59,141 nt of DNA from contig JALHNB010000044.1 of assembly GCA_022843745.1 (NCBI GenBank), forward strand, positions 1 to 59,141. Reading direction: 5' to 3'. The position numbers and the translations under genes were made by a program. The notes under the pieces were generated by a model. The model did no database searches, was not told where the DNA came from, and saw nothing but the letters and a program-made list of their open reading frames with translations. The stretch comes from Anaerolineae bacterium (GTDB taxonomy: Bacteria > Chloroflexota > Anaerolineae > Aggregatilineales > Phototrophicaceae). How positions within the stretch are numbered: position 1 is the stretch's first letter; each line of letters opens with the position of its first letter. Below, one piece after another: positions 51,583 through 59,141 of this stretch.

Positions 51583-52531
51583 CGCGATTACGCTGAAGGA
51601 TATCCAGAATGCGCGGGCAAGGATTGAAGATTCCGCGATCCGCACGCCGCTTGTTCGCCTGAATGTCGATGATGCGCCGGCAGAAATCTATCTCAAGCTC
51701 GAAAATTTGCAGCCAATTGGCTCGTTTAAGCTGCGTGGCGCGGGGAATGCGATTGCGCTTGCGCCTAAAGAAGAGTTGGCAAAAGGGGTTTATACCGCCA
51801 GTGCTGGCAATATGGCACAGGGCGTGGCGTGGAATGCGCGACGATTGGGCATCCCGTGTACGGTGATTGTGCCGGATCACGCGCCGGAAACGAAATTAGC
51901 AGCGATCACACGGCTGGGCGCAACATATATCAAAGTGCCTTTTGACGTATGGTGGAATGTGGTTGTCACGCATCATTACGAAGGGCAAGAAGGTTTTTTT
52001 ATTCACCCCGTTAGCGACCCGGCGGTAATGGCTGGCAACGGCACCATCGGCCTCGAAATTTTAGAAGATTTACCGGATGTGGACACGGTTCTCGTTCCCT
52101 ATGGCGGCGGAGGGTTAAGCTCTGGGATCGCGACGGCAGTCCGTGCGCTGAAACCGGACACGAAAATTTTCGCTTGTGAGGTCGAAACAGCGGCGGCGTT
52201 GGCGGGTTCGTTAGCAGCAGGTGAAATTACAACAGTGCCTTATACGCCAAGCTTCGTGGATGGGATCGGAAGCCGATCTGTCCTGGAAGAGATGTGGCCG
52301 CTGGTACGCAGTCTGCTCGATGGTTCACTGGTGGTGTCATTGGATGAAGTTGCGGCGGCAGTGCGAATCCTCGCCGAGCGTAACCGTGTCATCGCTGAAG
52401 GTGCGGGTGCAGCGTCTGTCGCAGTGGCAATGAGTGGAAAAGCGGGCGGTGGAAAAATCGCCTGTATCGTCTCCGGCGGCAACATTGACCTCGGAAAATT
52501 TGTCACAGCGCTGGGAATACAGATGCATTGA
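51575..52531 (+). CDS. Threonine/serine dehydratase-like PLP enzyme (EutB-like)
   Basis: 318 residues, fold-type II PLP enzyme. PLP Lys in IGSFKLRGAGNA near residue 53, phosphate-binding loop PYGGGGLSSGIATA near 175, and IVSGGNIDLGKF near the end. It lacks the regulatory ACT domains of biosynthetic IlvA, as catabolic enzymes do. The start overlaps the cyclodeaminase gene; GGGGGC precedes the ATG. Deamination of a hydroxy-amino acid followed by imine reduction by the neighbour is a plausible two-step pathway (inference). Confidence 0.85.
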   Translation: MLNAITLKDIQNARARIEDSAIRTPLVRLNVDDAPAEIYLKLENLQPIGSFKLRGAGNAIALAPKEELAKGVYTASAGNMAQGVAWNARRLGIPCTVIVPDHAPETKLAAITRLGATYIKVPFDVWWNVVVTHHYEGQEGFFIHPVSDPAVMAGNGTIGLEILEDLPDVDTVLVPYGGGGLSSGIATAVRALKPDTKIFACEVETAAALAGSLAAGEITTVPYTPSFVDGIGSRSVLEEMWPLVRSLLDGSLVVSLDEVAAAVRILAERNRVIAEGAGAASVAVAMSGKAGGGKIACIVSGGNIDLGKFVTALGIQMH

Positions 52532-52539
52532 TGTGCATT

Positions 52540-52570
52540 GAAAGGGCTTAGGTGTGCCTCAAGCCCTTTC
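52540..52570. terminator. Bidirectional terminator candidate
   Basis: GAAAGGGCTT (52540-52549) pairs with AAGCCCTTTC (52561-52570), 11-nt loop, between convergent genes ending at 52531 and 52576. Neither side has a long T run. Just before it, a 10-bp imperfect repeat (GATGCATTGA / TGTGCATTGA) spans the dehydratase stop. Confidence 0.55.
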
Positions 52571-52575
52571 GTTTG

Positions 52576-54882
52576 CTAAAAGTAAGGGCTAATCCTTCTT
52601 AAGAGATCAGCGATATTGTCGGTATCACCAAGAAAATATCCATCGCCTGTAGTGGGATCAATGATAAAGCTAACGTTACCGATCCGGTTTAGCTCTGTCA
52701 TATCGGCATCGTTTCCATAAGCGATGGGTATCACAATCACGGGGTTGGAAGTTTGCCAACTAGCGCCGATTGCCCTTAGAACGGGATCGATGGTTATGAC
52801 GCCTGCTGTATCGCGACCATCACTCAAGAGGACGATAGCGTGAATACGATCATCATCGGCATTGCTTAACATTTGCATAGCTTCTAACAGTGCTTGATAG
52901 AGCGATGTATCGTTCATAGCGGCAGGGTTGCCATAATCCAGATTGCTAATCTGGGACTGGACTTGATTACCAACTAGCGTGAATGGATTAAGATCAACCT
53001 GGATGCTGACTTGGTTATTAAAAGTAATCAACGCAAGGTTATCATCCGGTGAAAGATTTCCCGATTGCAGAAATTGTAAAGCGGCCTCTTTAGCACGATC
53101 TAGCTTTTCAGGCGGGTTGCTCATCGAACCTGAAATGTCGATGACTAATACGAGATTGGTTTGCTTTTTAACATTGGTCCAATTTTTCTGTACACTATCC
53201 GCAAAATTGGGCGATGGGCTTGGAAGAATTATGGGCGGGTCGCCATTTGTTACCCCACATTGAGAAATCTGACAGCTATCCCAAAAAGTGTTATCGAGTT
53301 GAATATTCGTATTTGCCGGGCGAAAGCCGTAGCTCATGATGAGGCGCTGGATTGGCTCGGACACAGCATAATCGACAAAATAACGCGCTGCTTCCTGCTG
53401 TTCGGGTGTGACCCAATCTGCGTTGACGATTCCCATCGGACGCTCATGGAAGAATGTGCCTTCTTTGGGATAGAGCGCGACAAGGGGTTCAGGTGGAAAG
53501 CCGATGTCGCTACGTCCTTGATTGATGTAAATGAGGTCATTCTCCTCAAGTGGCACGAAATCCAGATAATCTGGGCCCCGTCCTAAATATTGGCGAAAGA
53601 CGACAGTATTGAGGGCATAATGGCGAGCCAGGTGTTGAAATTCACGAACCTTATCGACTACCCCCGGTGTCGTGACTGCGTTGACATCCAACTGCACGTT
53701 GGGCCAACCGTTCGCGAAATAAAATTGAGAGATGAGGCTGGAAAGGGCAGTCGAACTAACATTGGGATCTGTAAAGCCCATGAGAACTGCACGACGGCAG
53801 TTGGGCACATTATAATCACACCAACCATTGGGGCTGTTTTGCACGTCGAGCAGGTCTTGCCAGCCGATTTGGGCGCGACTTTTTCCCGTTTTTGCTGCGA
53901 TGGCCTGAAGGCGACTCTCCCAAATCGCCAGCACAACCGGTTCGCGTGTTGTAGCACGGCTTTCGCTGCGGTTGGCGAGATCGTAAGGATCGTTGATGGC
54001 GAAAACCGTGCGCTCACTGCGGTAATTGACTAACTTAAGCCAATCACTCACAGATGGCTGAAAAACCACCGGACGCTCAATATTGAGGTTGCCGGGGTCG
54101 GTGATGGCGTTGATAATCCCTTGAGCAACCGTTCCAGATGAACCACTTTTGCCGGTTACACAGATAAACATCGGAAGTTGCTGATCGTTTCTTGGATCAA
54201 CCCCTTGCTCACACGCTTTCGCGTTAAATTGGGCGATTAAGCCGCTGCTACCTTCCATGTAATTGGCTGATTCAGGCGCGTAAATAATTTCAATATTTAT
54301 CCGTATCTGCAAGATTGGTGGTGGTGCAGTAGGTGTAGTTACTGCTGTTGACGTAATAGTTATAGGTATATCAGTAGCAGTTGAAGTTAGAGTTAGTGAT
54401 GGAGTCGGGGCTGGTTGGGAGAAGTTGAGCGATAAACTATCTACGCCGGCTGGTAAAAATCGCATTCCCAAAGTATTGGGTATGAGACTAAGGGTTCTGC
54501 GCTGGTTGGTCGTGTTATCGTGCCAGAAAACTTCGCCGTCGGCGAGGTATTGGGTTAAGGTTATAGTTGAAGGGCACTGAGTAGGAGAAGTTAGATTACT
54601 ACCATTGCGAAAGAGACGAAAACAAATGGGCGGTAAGATATTGTCAAATGGGATGCTAAAAGCGGGATATCGCTCTAACAAATAGGTTTCGGTCTGATCA
54701 TTAAGGGTGACTTGGAATCCAAACCCTCTTAATGATACGGGTCCACCCGCTGGAATATAAACTGTTAAACTATCATCATCAATAAAAATAGTTCCACTAA
54801 TAGTTGCTTGAGCTTTTAAACTACCGACGAACAGCAATAACGCGAGAATATTTATCCCGACGAATAGCAGACGGCGTACCAT
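52576..54882 (-). CDS. Secreted solute-binding/von Willebrand factor A fusion protein
   Basis: 768 residues. A signal peptide or anchor (LLFVGINILALLLFVGSL) is followed by a beta-rich region, a Thr/Pro-rich linker (about 155-195), a type 2 extracellular solute-binding-like region (about 200-560, ending LIMSYGFRPAN), and a C-terminal VWA domain (about 574-768). The MIDAS is intact: VIDISGSMSNPP, a Thr in the middle and LLSDGRDTAGV. Such fusions are frequent in Chloroflexota; the ligand and process are unknown. AAAGGT precedes the ATG. Codon and base use look like the neighbours. Confidence 0.8.
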   Translation of the reverse strand: MVRRLLFVGINILALLLFVGSLKAQATISGTIFIDDDSLTVYIPAGGPVSLRGFGFQVTLNDQTETYLLERYPAFSIPFDNILPPICFRLFRNGSNLTSPTQCPSTITLTQYLADGEVFWHDNTTNQRRTLSLIPNTLGMRFLPAGVDSLSLNFSQPAPTPSLTLTSTATDIPITITSTAVTTPTAPPPILQIRINIEIIYAPESANYMEGSSGLIAQFNAKACEQGVDPRNDQQLPMFICVTGKSGSSGTVAQGIINAITDPGNLNIERPVVFQPSVSDWLKLVNYRSERTVFAINDPYDLANRSESRATTREPVVLAIWESRLQAIAAKTGKSRAQIGWQDLLDVQNSPNGWCDYNVPNCRRAVLMGFTDPNVSSTALSSLISQFYFANGWPNVQLDVNAVTTPGVVDKVREFQHLARHYALNTVVFRQYLGRGPDYLDFVPLEENDLIYINQGRSDIGFPPEPLVALYPKEGTFFHERPMGIVNADWVTPEQQEAARYFVDYAVSEPIQRLIMSYGFRPANTNIQLDNTFWDSCQISQCGVTNGDPPIILPSPSPNFADSVQKNWTNVKKQTNLVLVIDISGSMSNPPEKLDRAKEAALQFLQSGNLSPDDNLALITFNNQVSIQVDLNPFTLVGNQVQSQISNLDYGNPAAMNDTSLYQALLEAMQMLSNADDDRIHAIVLLSDGRDTAGVITIDPVLRAIGASWQTSNPVIVIPIAYGNDADMTELNRIGNVSFIIDPTTGDGYFLGDTDNIADLLRRISPYF

Positions 54883-55051
54883 ACGCTACCTTTCTAGGTT
54901 GATAATGGACTAGGTGATTTTGCCACAAGAGAATTTTTATTGCCAATGAAAGAGTTACTATCAGTTTCAATTAATTGTATCGTGTCTCAAATCGATATTG
55001 ACTATGGCGTTGGGCCAGTCCACACCTGACAGGCAGCCAATCATGAATTAA

Positions 55052-55067
55052 AATGATGTTTATCATT
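55052..55067 (+). promoter_or_regulatory. Inverted repeat before iscS
   Basis: AATGAT-GTTT-ATCATT, 18 nt before the start codon region of the desulfurase. It resembles the half-sites of Fur-type boxes; a role in iron or redox control of the operon is only a suggestion. Confidence 0.3.
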
Positions 55068-55084
55068 GAAATTATAAGGATAAG

Positions 55085-56251
55085 ATGATGGCTGTCCGGC
55101 GCACGGTTTATCTCGATCATTCTGCATCAACACCTACTGATCCGCGTGTGGTCGAGGCGATGATGCCCTATTTCACCGAAATTTATGGCAACCCGTCGTC
55201 GTCGCACAGTTTTGGGCGCAAAGCTGAACGGGCGATTGAAAATGCACGTGAAACCATCGCTGAAATTTTCAACTGTAAACCTTCGGAAATTGTGTTCACC
55301 AGCGGCGGCTCGGAAAGCGATAATCTGGCGATTCGCGGCGCAGTCTGGAACAGACATAAAGATGGCAAAAATGGTCATCTGATTACGACACCGACGGAAC
55401 ACGATGCGGTCAGCCGCACCATCGAGCAACTTGTCGAGGTCATGGAATTTGAGCAGTCGATTTTGCCTGTCGATCACTTTGGAAGTGTCGGTGTCGGCGA
55501 TTTTGAGCAGGCGATTCGCGAAAATACGGTTATCGCGAGCCTGATTTATGCCAATAACGAGGTTGGCACGATTCAAACATTGGCTGATTTAGCGAAAATT
55601 GCCCACAAGCGCGGGGTGCTTTTTCACACGGATGCGGTACAGGCCGCCGGGCAGCTTCCGCTGGATGTTCAAGAGCTTGGCGTGGACATGTTGAGCATTT
55701 CCGCGCATAAGTTTTATGGGCCAAAGGGCGTAGGTGCGCTGTACGTGCGTGATGGCATCGACCTTTTGCCGAGTCAAAGCGGCGGTAGTCACGAAAGTGG
55801 CCGTCGCGCCGGAACGCATAATACGCCGTTTATCGTGGGGATGGCAAAGGCGCTGCAACTGGCCTATGTTGAACCGCATAATGCCCATTATCAAGCGATG
55901 CGTGACCGTCTGATCGGCGGCGTTTTGAACCGTGTGCCAAATGCCAAATTGACCGGACACCCTGAGCAGCGCTTGCCCTCACACGCGAGTTTTATTTTTG
56001 ATGGCATCGAAAGCAATTTACTGCTCTCACATCTGGATTTAAAGGGCATTGCTGCCAGCAGCGGGTCGGCTTGCAAAACGGGCAATCCTGAGCCATCCGG
56101 CGTTTTGTTAGCGATGGGCTACAGCGAGAAAGAAGCCCTGAGCAGCCTGCGTCTAACGGTTGGACGGCAGACAACGCCAGAAGAGATTGACTATGCCGTC
56201 GATACGTTAGTTGAAGTCATCGAGAAGTTAGCGAAATTGGCTGTGTTGTAA
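55085..56251 (+). CDS. iscS: Cysteine desulfurase (IscS/NifS)
   Basis: 388 residues. Start YLDHSASTPTDPRVVEAMMPY is diagnostic; PLP Lys in SISAHKFYGPKGVGALYV near residue 203 and catalytic Cys in SSGSACKTGNPEP near 325. It provides persulfide sulfur for tRNA thiolation and iron-sulfur clusters. AAGGATAAG precedes the two ATGs. Its stop overlaps the mnmA start (TAATG), so the thiolation partner follows directly. Persulfide or selenide delivery to a selenoprotein pathway is conceivable but unsupported. Confidence 0.93.
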   Translation: MMAVRRTVYLDHSASTPTDPRVVEAMMPYFTEIYGNPSSSHSFGRKAERAIENARETIAEIFNCKPSEIVFTSGGSESDNLAIRGAVWNRHKDGKNGHLITTPTEHDAVSRTIEQLVEVMEFEQSILPVDHFGSVGVGDFEQAIRENTVIASLIYANNEVGTIQTLADLAKIAHKRGVLFHTDAVQAAGQLPLDVQELGVDMLSISAHKFYGPKGVGALYVRDGIDLLPSQSGGSHESGRRAGTHNTPFIVGMAKALQLAYVEPHNAHYQAMRDRLIGGVLNRVPNAKLTGHPEQRLPSHASFIFDGIESNLLLSHLDLKGIAASSGSACKTGNPEPSGVLLAMGYSEKEALSSLRLTVGRQTTPEEIDYAVDTLVEVIEKLAKLAVL

Positions 56252-57339
56252 TGACTAATGCAGATATTCGAGTCGTGGTGGCGATGAGTGGCGGGGTTGA
56301 TAGCTCCGTCGCGGCGGCTTTGTTGGTCGAGCAGGGTTATGAAGTCGTCGGGATGATGATGCGTCTGTGGTCGGACGAAACGGTTGGCGGGCGTGTGAGT
56401 AACCGCTGCTGTACCCCTGACCAGATGGCGGATGCACGTAGGATTGCCGATAAGCTCGATATTCCCTTTTATGTGCTGGACACCAAAGACGTTTTCCGCG
56501 AGAAAATTGTCGATTTTTTCATTGACCAGCATCGACAGGGCGTGACACCGAACCCATGCATGGAGTGCAACCGTCACATTCGCTTTGATTGGCTTCAGGG
56601 ACACGCGCTGGCGATGGATGCGGATTATCTGGCGACGGGGCATTACGCGCGGATTGCCAGTGACGAAAATGGACGGTTTACGCTCAAAAAAGGCGTGGAC
56701 GAGGGCAAGGATCAAAGCTATGTCCTGAGCGTGATAGGACAGGAGCAGCTTCGTCATGCCATGTTCCCGGTGGGCGAACATCCGAAGCCGGAAGTGCGCA
56801 AAATCGCGGAACGATTCGGCTTGCCAACTGCCAGCAAAAAGGACAGCCAGGATTTATGTTTTCTGGGGGATGGCGATTATCGCCGATTTTTGACCGTCTA
56901 CGCGCCAGAAGTGATGGCTGCCGGGCCGATTGTCCGCAAAACGGGCGAGATTATCGGCGAGCATCAGGGGTTAGCAAATTATACGATTGGGCAACGCAAG
57001 GGATTAGGTATCTACGCGCCAGAGCCGCTGTATGTGATCGGCATGAATCCGTATCGCAATGCGCTCGTCGTCGGTACGGTTGACGAACTGGGCGCGACGA
57101 CCCTCACGGCGAAGCGTGTGAATTGGGTGGGTGGCGAGACTCCGACTGATTTATTCCGTGCGGAGGTAAAAATTCGCTATAAGGCAAATCCGGTTTCGGC
57201 GTGGGTTGAGCCTGTGGGTGATGATGAATTCCGCGTGGAGTTTGACGAACCTATGCGCGACATCACACCAGGGCAGGGCGCAGTCGTTTATGACGGCGAC
57301 ACCTGCCTCGGCGGTGGGATCATACAACGTCAGAACTAA
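56251..57339 (+). CDS. mnmA: tRNA-specific 2-thiouridylase MnmA
   Basis: 362 residues. PP-loop SGGVDSSVAAALL at the N-terminus; catalytic cysteines in NPCMECNRHIRF near residue 110 and SQDLCFLGDGDYRRF near 205; C-terminal beta-barrel. It makes 2-thiouridine at position 34 of tRNA Lys, Glu and Gln with sulfur from IscS. One-base overlap with iscS supports an operon. The stop overlaps the convergent PhyH gene by 4 bp. Confidence 0.95.
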   Translation: MTNADIRVVVAMSGGVDSSVAAALLVEQGYEVVGMMMRLWSDETVGGRVSNRCCTPDQMADARRIADKLDIPFYVLDTKDVFREKIVDFFIDQHRQGVTPNPCMECNRHIRFDWLQGHALAMDADYLATGHYARIASDENGRFTLKKGVDEGKDQSYVLSVIGQEQLRHAMFPVGEHPKPEVRKIAERFGLPTASKKDSQDLCFLGDGDYRRFLTVYAPEVMAAGPIVRKTGEIIGEHQGLANYTIGQRKGLGIYAPEPLYVIGMNPYRNALVVGTVDELGATTLTAKRVNWVGGETPTDLFRAEVKIRYKANPVSAWVEPVGDDEFRVEFDEPMRDITPGQGAVVYDGDTCLGGGIIQRQN

Positions 57340-58169
57340 ACGTCGCGCTTAATCAGATTATCCTGGCAGTAAACGCCACGAAACAACGTCTGACGTTTGG
57401 GGTTCATTGCGGCTAATACGGGCGCGGGCGGCTCCCACTTGTGCCATTTGTTGCCGACGGTGTTGTAGCAGTGGAAAAGCGCAACCCGGTCATTTTCCTC
57501 GTCCGTCCATTCCGTGCCCGTATGTGTAATAGCCTCAGTAAAGAAAAGCACCGAGCCAGCGGGGCAGGAATAAGTCTCCCAAAGTGGCGAATTGGGGTCT
57601 TGAACAGATTTTGGTGCTGAAAATGCTGCTTTATGGCTGCCTGTGAGGAAAAGTGTGCTGCCTTTTCCGGCTTGCACGGGATTTAGCTCCCAGACGACAC
57701 GGGTCAAACCACTGTTCGCGCTTCCCCGCGCAACATGATAGGTATGCGAATTGCCGGGGAAATTGAGCAGGCCGCTGCCACCGTGTGGGCCGAAATTATT
57801 AAAGCCGAGGCCGCGAATGGTCAAAAAGCTGCCTTCGAGCCGGAAGCCGTAACAATCTTCGTTTGCGAGGCTGGCATGGGCGACAAATTCGTTCATGAAG
57901 CCGACAACCAGCGGGTGATCGGTTAATTTTTGCAGCGGGCCGCCAACTGTCGAGCGCTCATGTTCGGGAATTGATTCCGGATCGTCTTTTAGGCGGCGAC
58001 AGAAATCGCGCATTTCCACGATGTCATCCTCTGACAGTACGCCAGGGATTGCCAGCCAGCCCCTGGTATCAAAGAGATAACGCTGTTCTTCTGTGAATGG
58101 AACGGCGGGTAGACCATCAGCGTTCGTGGTGGGAAGATATTGGGTGAGTGGTAGGGTTGCTGTAGCCAT
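57336..58169 (-). CDS. Phytanoyl-CoA dioxygenase-like protein with altered metal site
   Basis: 277 residues of the PhyH superfamily: GWLAIPGVLSEDDIVEMRDF at about 30-55 and a C-terminal AGSVLFFTEAITHTGTEW. The position of the H-x-D iron pair reads GPHGGSG, so the acidic ligand is missing; a distal His is present in THTGTE. It could be a halogenase-like or inactive member, or use different ligands. AAAGGAAAA precedes the ATG. Confidence 0.72.
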   Translation of the reverse strand: MATATLPLTQYLPTTNADGLPAVPFTEEQRYLFDTRGWLAIPGVLSEDDIVEMRDFCRRLKDDPESIPEHERSTVGGPLQKLTDHPLVVGFMNEFVAHASLANEDCYGFRLEGSFLTIRGLGFNNFGPHGGSGLLNFPGNSHTYHVARGSANSGLTRVVWELNPVQAGKGSTLFLTGSHKAAFSAPKSVQDPNSPLWETYSCPAGSVLFFTEAITHTGTEWTDEENDRVALFHCYNTVGNKWHKWEPPAPVLAAMNPKRQTLFRGVYCQDNLIKRDV

Positions 58170-58337
58170 AATTTTCCTTTTAAACTAATTTAGTACGCAT
58201 AGGGGTTTTCGGGAAAAAATTCATAAGCTCAGAAAAACTCGAAGTTTGAGCCATTAAGCATGAGTCTATCAAGACTGATTAACTCGTCCAATGACCAGCC
58301 TATAGCCAATTTCTGCTCTTCTGCCGAAACACCTGTT

Positions 58338-59141
58338 TTAGAACGACCAGATTAAGTTCCGAACCTGGGCGCTGTAGAGCAGCATGATGTAGGTGCCGAT
58401 GACGATATATGGCCCGTAGGGAAGCGGCGTGAAAAAACTATATTTCCCGGAAAAGCTGCGAGCGATCAGGTAAATCAGTGCGCCAAATGCGCCGAGAAAT
58501 ACGGTGATAAACATGGCGAAGATAAGCGGTTGCCAGCCGAGGATGAGGCCGCAGAGCGTTGAAAGTATCACGTCACCATAGCCGAAAGCGACTTCGGGCA
58601 GATCGTAGCCGCGCATTTTGGCGACCACATATGAGAAAAGAACGCCGCCCATGTAGAGTATAAAAAATACGCCAAATCCGAGCACCCCGCCGATTAGTGC
58701 TGCGCCGAGGTCGGGCTTGTGATTGTTGGGGGTCAGGAGAGCATCAATGAGTGCGATAACACATGAGGGGATGATAACAGCAAATAAAATCAGGCGGTGT
58801 TCGATGTCGATGACGGTAATGAGAACAAAAATCGCCATATAGATCAGATAAAAGATGAGTTGCAGGCCACTGACATCGGTAGCGTCGGCTGTAACCAACA
58901 CGGTGAGAATCATCAGCAGCGGCGTAACAATCTCGACAATTGGATAACGCCAGGAAAGTTTTGAGCCACCAGGTGATACGCGCTTCCCTGTTAAAAATGC
59001 CAGAATGCCCAGCCAGGGGCGTGGTGTGCCATCGGGATAATGGGGCGGCGTTACCCTGCGGTGGTGGGGCAAATCGTCCGCAAGCGCATTGACAACGCCT
59101 CCAGCAAGCAGACCGATGATGCTGACGATGACGAGATTCAA
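58338..59141 (-). CDS. Prepilin peptidase (A24 type), 5' end at window edge
   Basis: At least 267 residues; the first visible codon (TTG at 59141) is at the edge, so the true start may lie outside. Polytopic membrane protein with the two active-site aspartates in TVIDIEHRLI and FGYGDVILS (GxGD motif). The cytoplasmic zinc cysteines of PilD are absent. N-terminal sequence GGVVNALADDLP resembles the start of full-length peptidases. It would cleave type IV pilin-like signal peptides. Confidence 0.87.
   Translation of the reverse strand: MNLVIVSIIGLLAGGVVNALADDLPHHRRVTPPHYPDGTPRPWLGILAFLTGKRVSPGGSKLSWRYPIVEIVTPLLMILTVLVTADATDVSGLQLIFYLIYMAIFVLITVIDIEHRLILFAVIIPSCVIALIDALLTPNNHKPDLGAALIGGVLGFGVFFILYMGGVLFSYVVAKMRGYDLPEVAFGYGDVILSTLCGLILGWQPLIFAMFITVFLGAFGALIYLIARSFSGKYSFFTPLPYGPYIVIGTYIMLLYSAQVRNLIWSF

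Noticed and set aside
55085-57339. iscS-mnmA as part of a selenium pathway for the nearby selenoprotein.
   Set aside because: These genes are the normal tRNA thiolation pair and no selA, selB or selD is present; no sequence evidence for a selenium role.

Overview
Organism. The window reads as a chromosomal segment of an aerobic, heterotrophic member of the Chloroflexota, probably Anaerolineae-like. This is inferred from gene content: a Ser/Thr kinase-nSTAND-WD40 giant beside a zinc-ribbon FHA protein, a MalT/BTAD-type regulator, a solute-binding/VWA lipoprotein-like fusion, a Thr/Pro-rich SH3 protein, two branched-chain amino acid (liv) ABC systems, 2-oxoglutarate dehydrogenase E1-E2 and several PhyH dioxygenases. 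No rRNA, tRNA, CRISPR array, transposase or phage gene was seen.

Layout. 1-2468: liv cluster 1 (livM start, livH, livJ with a good promoter). 2562-5988: EamA exporter and an Hsp70-like protein with a GyrA-CTD-like tail. 5960-13721: seven minus-strand genes for sugar and amino-sugar type metabolism (mutarotase-like, SDR, class III aminotransferase, GH4 glycosidase, GATase, epimerase, MDR). 13774-18159: receiver protein, a 109-aa helical protein, an overlooked 52-aa signal-peptide-like ORF and a 1042-aa BTAD regulator. 18515-21218: padR-modA-modB behind an operator-promoter. 21276-23311: GMC oxidoreductase and its small subunit. 23415-26913: GNAT, QueA-like, SDR. 27094-31979: sucB, sucA, PhyH. 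32111-39464: FHA, giant kinase, SH3 protein. 39725-41888: split ThDP enzyme, cyclase, 53-aa membrane protein. 41997-48414: PLP enzyme and complete liv cluster 2 (FGMHJ). 48469-49442: cupin and a peroxiredoxin. 49530-52531: AKR and a EutC/EutB-like pair. 52576-59141: VWA protein, iscS-mnmA, PhyH and a prepilin peptidase cut by the window edge.

Main discovery. At 48933-49442 a peroxiredoxin is split by one in-frame UGA exactly at the peroxidatic cysteine position (FTGT-UGA-SNE). The frame is intact on both sides and the protein has no cysteine at all. The simplest reading is a selenocysteine peroxiredoxin that an automatic annotator would break into two pieces. Hairpins lie immediately downstream of the UGA, but no selenocysteine machinery is in the window.

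DNA-level patterns. Short, partly diverged tandem duplications (10-37 bp) sit at or across the stop codon of many genes (modA, FHA, kinase, livF, cupin, peroxiredoxin, threonine dehydratase) and across one start codon (second ThDP subunit). A family of small palindromes ending in CCCCTAC occurs eight times between genes, always with the same strand polarity. Both liv clusters have a strong hairpin between livJ and livH. All counts and alignments were made by eye.
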